64,000 nt of DNA from Yamadazyma tenuis (taxonomy: Eukaryota; Ascomycota; Pichiomycetes; Serinales; Debaryomycetaceae), in the NCBI RefSeq assembly GCF_029203305.1, contig NC_089464.1:930001-994000 (forward strand). The letters run 5' to 3'. The first letter of the stretch is position 1; each line of letters opens with the position of its first letter. A program made the position numbers and the translations under genes. Under the pieces are notes generated by a model that saw nothing but the letters and a program-made list of their open reading frames with translations, was not told the DNA's origin and searched no databases. Shown here piece by piece: positions 30,476-40,629 of the stretch.

Positions 30476-31423
30476 TTACAAGCTGGGAGTCGATAAAAAC
30501 TTATACTTCTTCTTGGTAACGTCATAGCAGTCCTTTAATGCATCGTCGTCGACAAACCAAGTGACTTTTCCTGCTGCACCTTCATTCACAATGGAACTTG
30601 GCAAGCCCTTTTCTGGTCTCTCCATGATAATTCTCATAACAGGCGCCTTGGTCAATCCTTCTACTACGAAGGTCACTCTTTGCGCATGGCAAATCACCGG
30701 GATACTGAGGGTGATTCTATTTTCGGGCCCTGAAGGCGCCAGTGATACTGGCAAGCACCAGGCTAACTTCTCCCGTAATTGCTCGCCATGGTTGGGAAAT
30801 AATGAAGCAATATGTCCGTCTGGTGCACATCCCAACAACAACAAGTCAAACATCGGCAACTTGACAGAGTCCTTCTTGGCGAAGTTCCCAATCAAAATCT
30901 TTTCGTAGCTGTCGGCACACTCTTGAGGATCATCAATAAGTGTTTCATCTATATGGTAGACGTTGGGTTTGTGGTCGGTAGTGATCCAATCGAAAATCTC
31001 CCTCTTGGCCAGGCCATAGTTGGAGTCGGGAGAATCAAACGGTACCAACCTTTCGTCTGCAAAGTAAATGTCCCACTTGGCCCAATCGATTTCCTTTTGT
31101 CGTGGGATCAACCCTTGCTTCAAGATCTTAAGTAAGGACCCGCCACTTATGGCGATTTTGAAGCGGATATCTTTGACCTTATTCTTTTTCAGCGACTTAG
31201 ATTTGAGGCTTGTGGTTGACGACGAGTTGTTGATGGAGTTAGTGGAAAGCGAGCTGAAGAGCTGAGGACGGGCAAGAAGTTGTTCCTTGATCAACCCGAT
31301 TTGCTTGGGATCAAGTGTATTGTAGAGCGTCATGTTTTGTGCGGTGATTACATGGTCGGCCACCGCCTCGGCTACACCCAAGAACTCAGGGAACGAGTAT
31401 ACCAATGGTACGGTCGTGGTCAT
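30476..31423 (-). CDS. 6-phosphogluconolactonase-like protein, Sol1/Sol2 type
   Basis: 315 aa, starting MTTTVPLVYSFPEF and carrying the NagB/RpiA/lactonase fold: FKIAISGGSLLKIL, DIYFADERLVPFDSPDSNYGLAKREIF, VYHIDETLIDDPQECADSYE, KLPMFDLLLLGCAPDGHIASLFPNH, FVVEGLTKAPVMRIIMERPEKGLPSSIVNEGAAGKVTWFVDD. Sol3/Sol4 are the lactonases of the oxidative pentose-phosphate pathway. The Ser/Asn/Lys-rich insertion at ~60-85 is the hallmark of the Sol1/Sol2 subgroup, linked to tRNA export and lacking clear lactonase activity in baker's yeast. CTG-clade yeasts usually have fewer paralogs, so one protein may cover both roles. Confidence 0.88.
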   Translation of the reverse strand: MTTTVPLVYSFPEFLGVAEAVADHVITAQNMTLYNTLDPKQIGLIKEQLLARPQLFSSLSTNSINNSSSTTSLKSKSLKKNKVKDIRFKIAISGGSLLKILKQGLIPRQKEIDWAKWDIYFADERLVPFDSPDSNYGLAKREIFDWITTDHKPNVYHIDETLIDDPQECADSYEKILIGNFAKKDSVKLPMFDLLLLGCAPDGHIASLFPNHGEQLREKLAWCLPVSLAPSGPENRITLSIPVICHAQRVTFVVEGLTKAPVMRIIMERPEKGLPSSIVNEGAAGKVTWFVDDDALKDCYDVTKKKYKFLSTPSL

Positions 31424-31570
31424 ATCTCTGTTTGAGTATAGGTTACAGTGAGCTTGTTGCGGATTTCAGGGAGTTCTTTTTTCTTAGAGTTTCTGCTCCG
31501 GTGCGCGCCCTGCGCACTTGATGCAGCAAGACTGTTTTTTTTGCCTCCACAACCACTGCTTGTACCTAGA

Positions 31571-32533
31571 ATGATCAATAATTTCTACGAATTGACCTGT
31601 GCGTTGACAAACGACTACATCGGCCGCTACAATAGACTGACTTTTGTCAAAAAAATTGTTCAAGCGGGTGACAAATTGACCCAATACTTTGTGTATTCGG
31701 ATCAGTCCCAGCAACACACCATTTTGATCGCTAATGTGGTGCAATTAACCCCTCAAAAGCTGGTGGTAACTTTATGTGGCCACAAACAGGACGAAGGTGA
31801 TAAGGTAGACTCAGTAGTAGTGGACTGGAGCATTTTGAACCCAAAAAACTCTATTGTGTTGCCATTGGATGAAATCAACTTATCGAGTGAGATCATTGCT
31901 CTTTTTAACAGCCAACTTGACAAAGAGGTTAATAGAGAGTACATGGAAGCGCTCTTTAAAAGAAGTTTGCGGTCTCATGAAAAGGCTCTGATACTGGTAC
32001 CGGCTCTGGAATCGGCTCTGGAATCGGCTCTGGCAGTGGCCCTGGCTCTGGTACCAGCTCTGGCTCCATCTACATTTTTGCTGGATCCACCGGCATCCAA
32101 AAACGCTTCGATTCCTGATAAACCCGGTTTTGATGACGAATACGAGATGCAGAGCCACCGGGCGGTTTTGGGGTTACCACCACCTGGTGGTCCACCATCT
32201 GGCGGTGTTCCCTCGGTGGGAGACGACGACTTATATCCTGGTGGCATCAAAGACCCCAGTACGAGAGGGTACCTAGATCCGTTGAGAGACACTTCAAGAG
32301 GTTCTGGTGGAATGTACCCGTCGGCTAACCATCCGCTCTTCAACCGAGACCGAATGGGGGGCCCTGGAAATGCTCCCTTTGGGGCTCGGTACGACGACCC
32401 ATTAGTAGGTGATCCTGATGATATGGACCTAATGGGAGCCGGCCTCCCAGGGTTCAGGAAACCCAGTGGTGGTTCTGGGGGTGGCGGGTTCCCGGGTCAG
32501 TTTGGCAACCACAACCCGTTCGGCGGATTGTAA
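31571..32533 (+). CDS. PI31-like proteasome regulator
   Basis: 320 aa from the ATG at 31571 (MINNFYELTCALTNDY); the upstream frame starts with GTG. The N-terminal ~135 residues resemble the FP domain of PI31. The C-terminal ~130 residues are Gly/Pro-rich with DDLYPGGI, YLDPLRD, GGMYPSANHPLFN and GARYDDP, the layout of the PI31 tail that binds 20S proteasome. The linker at 31988-32083 has nine CTG codons in ~36; with standard code it would be an odd Ala/Leu hydrophobic stretch, but with CTG as Ser it becomes an ordinary Ala/Ser/Glu linker. Confidence 0.78.
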   Translation: MINNFYELTCALTNDYIGRYNRLTFVKKIVQAGDKLTQYFVYSDQSQQHTILIANVVQLTPQKLVVTLCGHKQDEGDKVDSVVVDWSILNPKNSIVLPLDEINLSSEIIALFNSQLDKEVNREYMEALFKRSLRSHEKALILVPALESALESALAVALALVPALAPSTFLLDPPASKNASIPDKPGFDDEYEMQSHRAVLGLPPPGGPPSGGVPSVGDDDLYPGGIKDPSTRGYLDPLRDTSRGSGGMYPSANHPLFNRDRMGGPGNAPFGARYDDPLVGDPDDMDLMGAGLPGFRKPSGGSGGGGFPGQFGNHNPFGGL

Positions 32534-33244
32534 TGAGGGGGTTTATGCCGATGTGCCGATCGCAATCAGCATCATCAAAAAAAATGGGGTACACGATGAG
32601 GTGAAATGGAATTGGAAGATAAAAGTCAAAAAAAACTTAAATCAGGCGCAAATTAAAAGCAACCTGTTCAGTCCAAATGGAAGGGATTAATAAGGACTTA
32701 TCAATAATTTAGCTAGGTCAATAACTTAATCATTGTCTAATCTTATTAAGGATAAACCTCACAATACCTCTACTGTCGATAGGCGTGTGAAATTTTCAGC
32801 TGCAGGTTTGAAATATCCGAGGGACGATCTCGAGGGTGGGCTGAGTCGTTCAAGTTGATAAGCACTCTCTGCGGCCTTGAGACCACCCACTCCGCCCTAT
32901 GGACGACGGGAAATTCCCATACCCCCGGAACTCGAATTTATCCTACACATAGATCCCATTATTACTTATCCTCATCCGGTAATAATACACTACTTGCCTA
33001 TTAGGGAAATAGCTAAACTTCCCTCACTAGTATTCGAACAAAATTTTATACCAGAGTGCCTTCTTAACGAAAACAGGAAATTCTTGCAGTCAAAAGCGGA
33101 GGCTGCATTTCATATAAAGAGCAACATCGCCCAGTTTCTTTCACACTACTATTTTCCATCTCTAGCATTATCTCCTTTTGTTTCGGTGTCTTATACCCCA
33201 GATCATCCGCACCGCTTCATTAGCAACCCATTTCTAATACCCGG
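32534..33244. other. YOR1 promoter region
   Basis: 711 bp upstream of YOR1. An open frame across it (32877-33500) overlaps the YOR1 start in another frame and lacks coding character. I do not see a clear pleiotropic-drug-response element. Confidence 0.55.
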
Positions 33245-36200
33245 ATGTCCTACTTTTCTAAACAGTCGATGTCGGTCGCATCCAATGGCTCTCTCGAGTC
33301 TGACCTCTCGGCAGACGAGTTTAACTCGCATCCTTACGAATCGTACTCAAATCACTCAGATACCACAGCAACTTACGTTGATAATCTCCAGAAACCCATC
33401 AAGAAGAAAAGTGCCAAAAGAAAACCCCCAGTTAGCACTATCCACTCGGCAGAGGAGGCCCCCATTGATATGGCTCATCTTGAAAACCTTGCACCATTAA
33501 AGAAGGAACGCCGGCTTTTTTCGTTCCTTTTCCCCAAAAACCCTCCTCCCATCAACAGCCCCGAAGAGCGTAAGTCATATCCCTGGAAAGATGTGAATTT
33601 GCTTTCCAGAGGAATTTTCTACTGGTTGTTACCGATATTGGCGAAGGGTTACCAAAGAACCTTGGTCCCTGATGACTTGTACCATTTAACGGAGGAGTTG
33701 ACGGTAGAACACATGCATTTAAAGTTTGACACTTTACTACAAAAACACCTTGATGACTTGAGACAAAAGCACCTAAAAGACCACGCCGACTTGTCGGATT
33801 TCAAATGGCCTGTGCACCTTGTGCCGTTGTGCTTGTTTAAGACGTTTCAGCTCCAATACACCATGTCGTGCATCTTTTTGGGGTTGTCTTTCTGCTGTCA
33901 AGCACTTTCTCCGTTGCTCACGCGGAAATTAATTGACTTTGTTGAATACAGGGCTCTCGGGTTCGAGAGGACCTTGAACAAAGGTATTGGGTACACCTTG
34001 GGGTCTGTGGTGTTGATCTACGTCAACGGGTTACTTTTGAACCATTTTTTCCACAACGCCATGGTTACGGGCGCCCAGTGTAAAGCGATTTTGACAAAAT
34101 CAGTACTTTTAAAGTCGTTCAAGTTGACTTCAAAGGCCAAACATTCATTTCCACCCGGTAGAATCACCAGCATGGTTACCACTGACTTGCTGCGGATCGA
34201 TTTGGCGGTGGGATTCCAGCCGTTGGTGGTGTGTTTCCCCATTCCCGTCATCATTGCCATTGGCTTATTGTTGAAGTTTATTGGCGTGACGGCGTTAACC
34301 GGAATTGGTTTGTTCTTCGTGTCGTTGATCATCTGTGTATTGTTAACCACCAAGTTATTCAATACCAGAGAAACAGTTGTCGACTACACCGATGAAAGAA
34401 TCGGGTTGATGAGAGAAATATTAACCAACTTGAAAGTTATCAAGTTCTACGCTTGGGAAATGGCCTACAAGTTGAGAATCACTTCTGTCAGAGAACAGGA
34501 AATGAAGTACTTGTTCACCATCAAGGTGTTGAGAAACTTCATCACCGCATACGCAGTGACGTTGCCAGTGGTGAGTTCCATGCTCTCATTTGTCACCTTG
34601 TGGGCCGCCGAGGCCATGAAGGACGCCGGTAGAGTGTTCTCGTCCTTGTCATTATTCTCCATTTTGGCCCAGGCTATCATGTTGCTTCCTATTGCGTTGG
34701 CCACCGGGGCTGATGCCATGATTGGGTTCAGAAGATTGAGAGAGTTTTTGAGCGCGGACGAGTACAACAGCGACTTGGAAGACCAGTTGAACGCTTTGAA
34801 CACGCGATTCATCATTGGTGACGACTACTTGGGCGAAAAGGTTCCTGATGCTGATAAGGGCGTGGCTTTGGAAGTCACAAACGGAGAGTTTGTGTGGGAA
34901 ACCTTCAACGAAGACTTGGAGAACGAAGATCTCTGGGAACTTGGTGAAAAATTGACCAAGAAACAGAAGGACAAGATCATCAAGAAGAAGCAGAAACAAC
35001 GGGAAAAGGAAAGAAAGAAGCAGCTTAAGTTGAATGCCAAAAAGATCCATGCAGAAAAGATCATCAGTGAATCCGCCAGACACTCCATGGACCTTGGAGA
35101 CTTGAATCAACCTACTTCTTCTGACCTTTCTTTGAACTCCGCCGATGCCGTTTTCAACGGCTTGACCAATGTGAACTTGCGTATCAAGAGAAATGAGTTC
35201 ATTGTCATCACTGGTGTCATTGGATCGGGTAAGTCGTCTTTGTTGAGCGCTTTGGCTGGGTTCATGAAACTCAAGTCTGGTGACTTGAAAATCTACGATA
35301 AGCTGGTCTTATGTTCCCAGCCCTGGATTCAAAACTCCACTGTTCGTAATAATATTACCTTTGGTTCTCCCTTTGATCCTGTCAAGTACAACAAAGTGCT
35401 TTACGCTTGTGCTTTGGAAGATGACTTGAAATTATTGCCTGCCAGAGATATGACAGAAATCGGTGAAAGAGGTATTACCTTATCTGGAGGTCAAAAGGCT
35501 CGTATCAACTTGGCTAGAGCCGTTTATGCTGAACCTGATACCATTTTGTTGGACGACGTTTTAAGTGCAGTGGACTCAAGAGTTGGTAAGCATATTGTCA
35601 ACAACTTGTTCAACGGCTTGTTGAAAGACAAAACCAGAGTCTTGGCTACCCACCAGTTATCTTTTATTGATAATGCCGATAGAGTGGTGTTTTTGAATGG
35701 TGACGGTACCATTGATGTTGGAACCATTGACGAATTGAGTGCCAGAAACGCTAGCTTCAGAAAGTTGTTTGAATTCAACCTTGTAATGGCTGACAAAAAA
35801 GACGTTGATGAAGTCATCTCTGAAGACGACTCCAACCGGTCTGCTATGCAATATAACGATATTGATGACTTTGCCATGAACGAGCTTGGAAGAGTTGTTG
35901 AAGCTGAAGAAAAGGGAGCTAACTCCATTTCCTGGGACGTCTACAAGAAGTATATTGACTTGGGTTCTGGTATATTTGGATGGGCTGCTGCTCCTATCTT
36001 TATTTTCTTGATGTGTTTGGCTACATTCTGTCAAGTGTTTACCAACACCTGGTTGTCTTATTGGATGGAAAGAAAGTTTCCTGGCAAGTCTGACCATTTT
36101 TACGTGGGTTTCTATGTGGCTTTTGCATTCTTAACGGTCATTTTTACGGCTATAGAATTCACGATGTTGGCATACATGAATAGTAAGTCTGCTGAAATCT

Positions 36201-37744
36201 TGAATGTTAGAGCCGTCGAAAAGGTGTTACATGCACCAATGAGTTTCATGGATACTAATCCTCTTGGTAGAATCTTGAACAGATTCACTAAGGATACCGA
36301 TTCGTTGGACAATGAAATTGGAGAACAATTGAGATTGTTCTTATTCCCTTTGGCCACTATAATTGGTATTATCATCTTGTGTATCTCATACTTGCCATAT
36401 TTTGCTGTTGCAGTTCCATTTTTGGCGATTTCGTTTATCTTTATCTCCAACTTCTACCAAGCTTCCAGCCGTGAAATCAAGAGATTAGAAGCCGTCCAAA
36501 GATCTTTGGTATACAACAACTTCAATGAGACTTTGACTGGTATGAGTACCATCAAGACTTACAAAGCCGAAGACGTGTTCATCAAGAGAAATGACGAATT
36601 CATTAACAAGATGAACGAAGCCTACTTCTTGTCTATCGCAACGCAAAGATGGTTAAGTGTCCACTTGGATATTGTGGCAGCTATATTTGCCTTGATTATC
36701 TGTATGTTGTGCATCACTGATCAGTTCAACATCAGTGCTTCTTCTACTGGTTTATTGTTGAACTATGTCATTCAAATCGTGGGCTTATTGTCTTTAACAG
36801 TGAGATCGATGACTCAAGTGGAGTCCGAAATGAATTCGGTTGAAAGATTGTATGAGTACGCATTCAAGTTGGATCAAGAAGCGGCTTACAAGCAAACCGA
36901 GTTCCAGCCTCCAGCAGAATGGCCTCAAACTGGTTACATTCAATTTGAAGATGTCAACTTGAAGTACAGGCCAAACTTACCATTGGTATTGAAGGACTTA
37001 AACTTTAGCATCTATCCTGGTGAAAAAGTTGGAATCTGTGGAAGAACCGGCGCCGGAAAGTCATCTATCACAACTGCTTTGTACAGGTTATGTGAGTTGG
37101 CATCTGGTAGAATTCTTATTGACGGGTTAGATATCAGCAACATGGGGTTGTTTGATTTGAGATCGAGATTGTCGATTATTCCTCAAGACCCGGTATTGTT
37201 CCAAGGGTCTATTAGAAAGAATTTAGATCCTTTCAGCGAGTCTACCGATGAGAAGTTGTGGGATTCTTTGAGAAGAGCTGGTTTGATTGACGAAACCGTT
37301 TTGGAAAAAATCAAAGCTACCAAATTTGATCCAAAGAACAAGATGGGATTCGACCAATTACACAAGTTCCACTTGGATCAAAATGTTGAAGATGAAGGTG
37401 AAAACTTCTCGTTGGGTGAAAGACAATTGCTTGCTTTAGCCAGAGCGTTGGTTCGTAATTCCAAGATCTTGATTTTGGATGAAGCCACCTCGTCTGTCGA
37501 CTATGAAACCGACTCCAGAATCCAAGAAACCATTGCTAAGGAATTTGCCGATTGTACTATATTATGCATTGCCCACAGGTTGAAAACTATTTTAAACTAC
37601 GATCGTATCTTGGTCATTGACAAAGGCGAGGTTGTTGAAAAAGGAACCCCATTATCTTTATTCCACACCGATGGTGTTTTCTCCAATATGTGTGAAAAAG
37701 CCAACATTGATGCTGGTGATTTCGAACATGTCATTGCTTACTGA
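33245..37744 (+). CDS. YOR1: ABCC-type multidrug transporter Yor1
   Basis: Plasma-membrane ABC exporter of organic anions and drugs (oligomycin resistance). 1499 aa, usual length, TMD1-NBD1-TMD2-NBD2 without the extra N-terminal membrane domain of Ycf1/MRP1. Landmarks: LLSRGIFYWLLPILAKGYQRTL before TMD1, LREILTNLKVIKFYAWE, NBD1 Walker A GVIGSGKSS from residue 657, signature LSGGQKARI, Walker B TILLDDVLSAVD, NBD2 GRTGAGKSS (~1268), degenerate-looking signature FSLGERQLLALARALV and LILDEATSSVD. A highly charged insert (KKQKDKIIKKKQKQREKERKKQ) lies just before NBD1. Codon choice is strongly biased to frequent codons, suggesting good expression. Confidence 0.94.
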   Translation: MSYFSKQSMSVASNGSLESDLSADEFNSHPYESYSNHSDTTATYVDNLQKPIKKKSAKRKPPVSTIHSAEEAPIDMAHLENLAPLKKERRLFSFLFPKNPPPINSPEERKSYPWKDVNLLSRGIFYWLLPILAKGYQRTLVPDDLYHLTEELTVEHMHLKFDTLLQKHLDDLRQKHLKDHADLSDFKWPVHLVPLCLFKTFQLQYTMSCIFLGLSFCCQALSPLLTRKLIDFVEYRALGFERTLNKGIGYTLGSVVLIYVNGLLLNHFFHNAMVTGAQCKAILTKSVLLKSFKLTSKAKHSFPPGRITSMVTTDLLRIDLAVGFQPLVVCFPIPVIIAIGLLLKFIGVTALTGIGLFFVSLIICVLLTTKLFNTRETVVDYTDERIGLMREILTNLKVIKFYAWEMAYKLRITSVREQEMKYLFTIKVLRNFITAYAVTLPVVSSMLSFVTLWAAEAMKDAGRVFSSLSLFSILAQAIMLLPIALATGADAMIGFRRLREFLSADEYNSDLEDQLNALNTRFIIGDDYLGEKVPDADKGVALEVTNGEFVWETFNEDLENEDLWELGEKLTKKQKDKIIKKKQKQREKERKKQLKLNAKKIHAEKIISESARHSMDLGDLNQPTSSDLSLNSADAVFNGLTNVNLRIKRNEFIVITGVIGSGKSSLLSALAGFMKLKSGDLKIYDKLVLCSQPWIQNSTVRNNITFGSPFDPVKYNKVLYACALEDDLKLLPARDMTEIGERGITLSGGQKARINLARAVYAEPDTILLDDVLSAVDSRVGKHIVNNLFNGLLKDKTRVLATHQLSFIDNADRVVFLNGDGTIDVGTIDELSARNASFRKLFEFNLVMADKKDVDEVISEDDSNRSAMQYNDIDDFAMNELGRVVEAEEKGANSISWDVYKKYIDLGSGIFGWAAAPIFIFLMCLATFCQVFTNTWLSYWMERKFPGKSDHFYVGFYVAFAFLTVIFTAIEFTMLAYMNSKSAEILNVRAVEKVLHAPMSFMDTNPLGRILNRFTKDTDSLDNEIGEQLRLFLFPLATIIGIIILCISYLPYFAVAVPFLAISFIFISNFYQASSREIKRLEAVQRSLVYNNFNETLTGMSTIKTYKAEDVFIKRNDEFINKMNEAYFLSIATQRWLSVHLDIVAAIFALIICMLCITDQFNISASSTGLLLNYVIQIVGLLSLTVRSMTQVESEMNSVERLYEYAFKLDQEAAYKQTEFQPPAEWPQTGYIQFEDVNLKYRPNLPLVLKDLNFSIYPGEKVGICGRTGAGKSSITTALYRLCELASGRILIDGLDISNMGLFDLRSRLSIIPQDPVLFQGSIRKNLDPFSESTDEKLWDSLRRAGLIDETVLEKIKATKFDPKNKMGFDQLHKFHLDQNVEDEGENFSLGERQLLALARALVRNSKILILDEATSSVDYETDSRIQETIAKEFADCTILCIAHRLKTILNYDRILVIDKGEVVEKGTPLSLFHTDGVFSNMCEKANIDAGDFEHVIAY

Positions 37745-37858
37745 AAAGTTTTACGAAATTTACCCCCATTCAGTTCTATTTATTAATTATTTGAATACCA
37801 TATTACTTTTTACGAAATAATCTTTTGCAGCGCCAGTCCCTACCATTCTATAAGCAAT

Positions 37859-38968
37859 CTATGAGCCAATTTTTGACATGGCATAGAAAATTTGTGCAGC
37901 TGAAGCACTTTGCAACAAGTTCCCAATTGGTTTGCCGTCACAGTAATTGGAAGAATCAGCCTTGAAGCTCAGTATATTGTCCACAAAGTTGTTGGTGGAT
38001 ACTTGGTAGGTTTTGATGATATTCTGCGCCTGCGTGTTCACCTCAGAAATAAGGCTCTGGTAGTAGGTATCTTGACTTTTGCTTGTAGCAGTTGCAATGG
38101 TGATCAAGTCGCTGATTCCGGTGAACAACAAGTGGGAGTAGTACATTGGGTTGTTCCAAGTGCCATCACTATTGTAGAATGCCCCCTTCTTATTTAAGGC
38201 TGAATTCACCAATTTGGTGGCCTTATCGTAGTAGTCGGATTCTCCAGTAAAGGAATTCAAATACGCCAAAGTCGATACCATCACCCCCACACTATAGCTC
38301 AACTTCCCCTTGTTAACAGCCCCGGTTTTTGAATTGATCCCATCGTAGATCAACCCGTCGCTGGAGTCTTGCAAGTTGTCTAAAAGCCAATTAACCTGCT
38401 TACTGGCAAACTCAAGTAACAGTTGGTCCTGAGTAACTTGGTATAGTCTGGTAGCGGCCAACGCCAGTTCGGCCGTGGAAATGGATGCGACATAGGGGGC
38501 ATTGAGTTTCCAATAGACACCTCCTCCCAGTGCCTCCTGATTCATTAAGTTCAGCATTAGCTTTTTGGCCAACTCCAAGTCGTCCACATTACCGGCATAC
38601 TTATATGAGTCGAGCAAAACCCACAAAACCTGGGCATTGTCGTCCATATATACGTCGTTGTCCTTGGCGGTGGACGAGCTGAACCAATTGTCTGAGTTAA
38701 GGTAGTCCTTCAAGTTTGCAATCACCAAATCAATATTTGCAGCATTCACCGAATCTGCAATCATCTTTCCTGCGACTGCTTGATCCCATACCGATGGGTA
38801 TTCAAAATTATTCAAGCACTTGTCATTTTCACTCCAGGAGGATTTGGAAGTAACCCAGAATCTACTCCACGAGAAATCAACCACATCGGTGAACAAAGAC
38901 GCGTAGTTGGTAGAACAACTAACTCTAGCCAACCATGGCAAAAACCAGATAAGGGCCACACACTTCAT
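37859..38968 (-). CDS. Secreted GH76 alpha-1,6-mannanase-like protein
   Basis: 369 aa from the ATG at 38968, which opens a signal peptide (MKCVALIWFLPWLARVSC); the longer frame to 39040 lacks one. GH76 landmarks: WDQAVAGKMIADSV, YMDDNAQVLWVLLDSYKY (the catalytic Asp pair), GGGVYWKLN, STAELALAATRLYQVT, KLSYSVGVMVSTLAYL. Related to Dfg5/Dcw1, which remodel GPI-anchored wall mannoproteins, but there is no C-terminal hydrophobic GPI signal, so it is probably a soluble secreted or wall-retained enzyme. A TTTTTCGCAG element lies 5 bp before the ATG. Confidence 0.85.
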   Translation of the reverse strand: MKCVALIWFLPWLARVSCSTNYASLFTDVVDFSWSRFWVTSKSSWSENDKCLNNFEYPSVWDQAVAGKMIADSVNAANIDLVIANLKDYLNSDNWFSSSTAKDNDVYMDDNAQVLWVLLDSYKYAGNVDDLELAKKLMLNLMNQEALGGGVYWKLNAPYVASISTAELALAATRLYQVTQDQLLLEFASKQVNWLLDNLQDSSDGLIYDGINSKTGAVNKGKLSYSVGVMVSTLAYLNSFTGESDYYDKATKLVNSALNKKGAFYNSDGTWNNPMYYSHLLFTGISDLITIATATSKSQDTYYQSLISEVNTQAQNIIKTYQVSTNNFVDNILSFKADSSNYCDGKPIGNLLQSASAAQIFYAMSKIGS

Positions 38969-39364
38969 GAAATTTTTCGCAGTCAGGAGGTCCGTTTCCG
39001 ATACTAACAGAAGCCAGGTAAAGTATGATCTAGGAACCACCAGGGCTGGGAATGAGATGGTTTATATACTATTTGGAGGCGTGAGGAATTCAAAAGCATA
39101 ACTCGTTTCAGCACGTTCATTGGAACAAACCAGGAGGTGCTGAAACCGGATTAATTAAATGTCGCAACCTTATGCTCTCCTACGCCCTTGTGTGCAAATG
39201 GGATCAAGATTGCAGCTTTACAGGAACATTCGCAATATAAACACAACCGCGTAAATACAACTTGCCCCACCAGTCTTGACACACTTTGTGGGTCCTCCAC
39301 CAAACTTTCATACTCCCATTCCCTCTCCCACTCCCATTTCGCAATGCTCTCAATTATCCCTTAT

Positions 39365-39650
39365 CGACATGTGTATGAACCCCGACGAGGCTTCGATACA
39401 CCTCCTTCAATTGTTACCGGCATGAACAATAAATCGGTTGGACAAAAAGCTTTTCGCCTAATATGGCGTCTAGCGTCTCTCAGTAAAGCGTGTTCTAATC
39501 CTAATGGGGTGGTTATAGTCGCTAAAGTAGTACCATATATCCCACCCACACGTCTGGTGAAAGCCCAAAAAGAAACGTCCAGGAGGGGGCTTTGTCCCTC
39601 CTTGAAAATACCTGGAAATCCCGACACGTTAAAAGCCCTTATTAGGAAAT
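39365..39650. other. Hairpin-rich block with open frames on both strands, unidentified
   Basis: Stems include GTGTAT(39371-39376)/ATACAC(39396-39401), with further pairing inside, and AGGAGGG(39581-39587)/CCCTCCT(39596-39602). Both strands stay open for about 100 codons, yet neither product resembles a protein I know. It could be a structured RNA or an old insertion. Confidence 0.3.
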
Positions 39651-39799
39651 AATAGACCACAATTTTGCAGCTGCGAAATAGCAACTAGAACATAAGGAGA
39701 ACCAAATCATGTAAGCTGCATCCCAGTGATACGTGTCAGTTAGTGATGTAGGCAGGGGAGCAGTTGGTGTGTCAGGGGTTTAGAACGATCTCTGTACTA

Positions 39800-40285
39800 G
39801 CTTGTAGTACTAATTTGGGGGATTTTGTGTACAATCTACGAGAAGTTCTAGACCCAATGAGACTTGACACTAGTAGACAACAGAAAATAATTAGTGGCTG
39901 GCATCTTGTACGACACAGCCGATGTACCTTAGCCTATTCATGGGAGATCAAACTGTCCAACATGAACACAAACCAGACCAACCAAATGAAGTAGGCAAGT
40001 GATAGGATCAACAGGTTAACGATAGAAAGTACAAACAAGAATGTACCCTGCTTGAGGAGGTGTACAACACGGTTTTATCACCAGTATAGAGGTGTCAACA
40101 CCTGAAATATACCTGAATAGTGAGATATCTGGCACAGAAAAGGGATTTTAGTGGTGGTCTCACCGAGAATTGGGATAACTGTATATGTGAGACAGCTTCG
40201 TTTGAGGTCTCCTAGGAGCACAGCATGAACCTAGTTGTAGAGTAATAGTTGCTTGAAGTATAGAGGATTCTTTCAGGAGGCTGTC
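39800..40285 (-). pseudogene. Degenerate Ty1/copia-like pol relic (RT end to RNase H)
   Basis: Read on the minus strand with frameshifts and stops, pieces occur in the right order for a copia polyprotein: QPP (40270-40283) near a KSLYGLKQ-like string; QVLTPL (40087-40104); SCLYFLSLT (40014-40040), as in the IGSLLYLxxTRPD motif; YFLLSTSVKSHW (39854-39889), as in GYVFLLGGGAISW; and STT..Y (39797-39811), as in LSSTEAEY. Spacing is shorter than in intact elements, implying deletions. No LTRs seen. Ancient and non-functional if real. Confidence 0.45.
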
Positions 40286-40629
40286 GAGGTCTCAGAATTC
40301 AAGGGTACTCAGGAAGTGTGTTCTCGATGGCATTTATGGGATTCCTAGTGATAACAAGTTTGACTGAAAGAGACACTCGAACTTTGGAAGGGAGACTAGA
40401 CTGGCAATACATCCACTAGTTATACTGGTACTTTTTCTGTAGAGTGAAAACAGGTATCAGCAGCAGCATATAATTCCGTATACTATTCCGTTTTGCACCC
40501 AAAAATAATGAGATGGGTATCCAACGGCTCTGATGAGTTCTGAAGTGGCTCTACGTCTGCTGAGTATATACTCATAGTAGTATCTGCGCATGTATACATT
40601 TTTACAGATCTGGTCATATTTGGTCATAT

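Larger units (their letters stand above)
38969..40629. other. 1.66 kb gene-poor stretch
   Basis: Left part (to ~39360) is GH76 promoter. 39360-39680 is moderately GC-rich with hairpins and overlapping open frames on both strands. 39800-40290 carries a degraded copia-like pol relic. The rest has no recognisable content. Confidence 0.55.

Noticed and set aside
31984..32090. Compensating frameshifts in the PI31-like gene (another frame reads Gly/Ser repeats here)
   Set aside because: If CTG is read as Ser, the existing frame already gives a normal Ala/Ser linker, so no frameshift is needed.
32877..33500. 207-codon + strand open frame overlapping the YOR1 start
   Set aside because: Overlaps YOR1 in another frame, Pro/Ile-rich without coding character, and contains the YOR1 promoter.
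39188..39684. Opposing 154- and 107-codon open frames
   Set aside because: Neither resembles a protein I know; mutual overlap and hairpins make coding unlikely for both. Kept only as an unexplained block.
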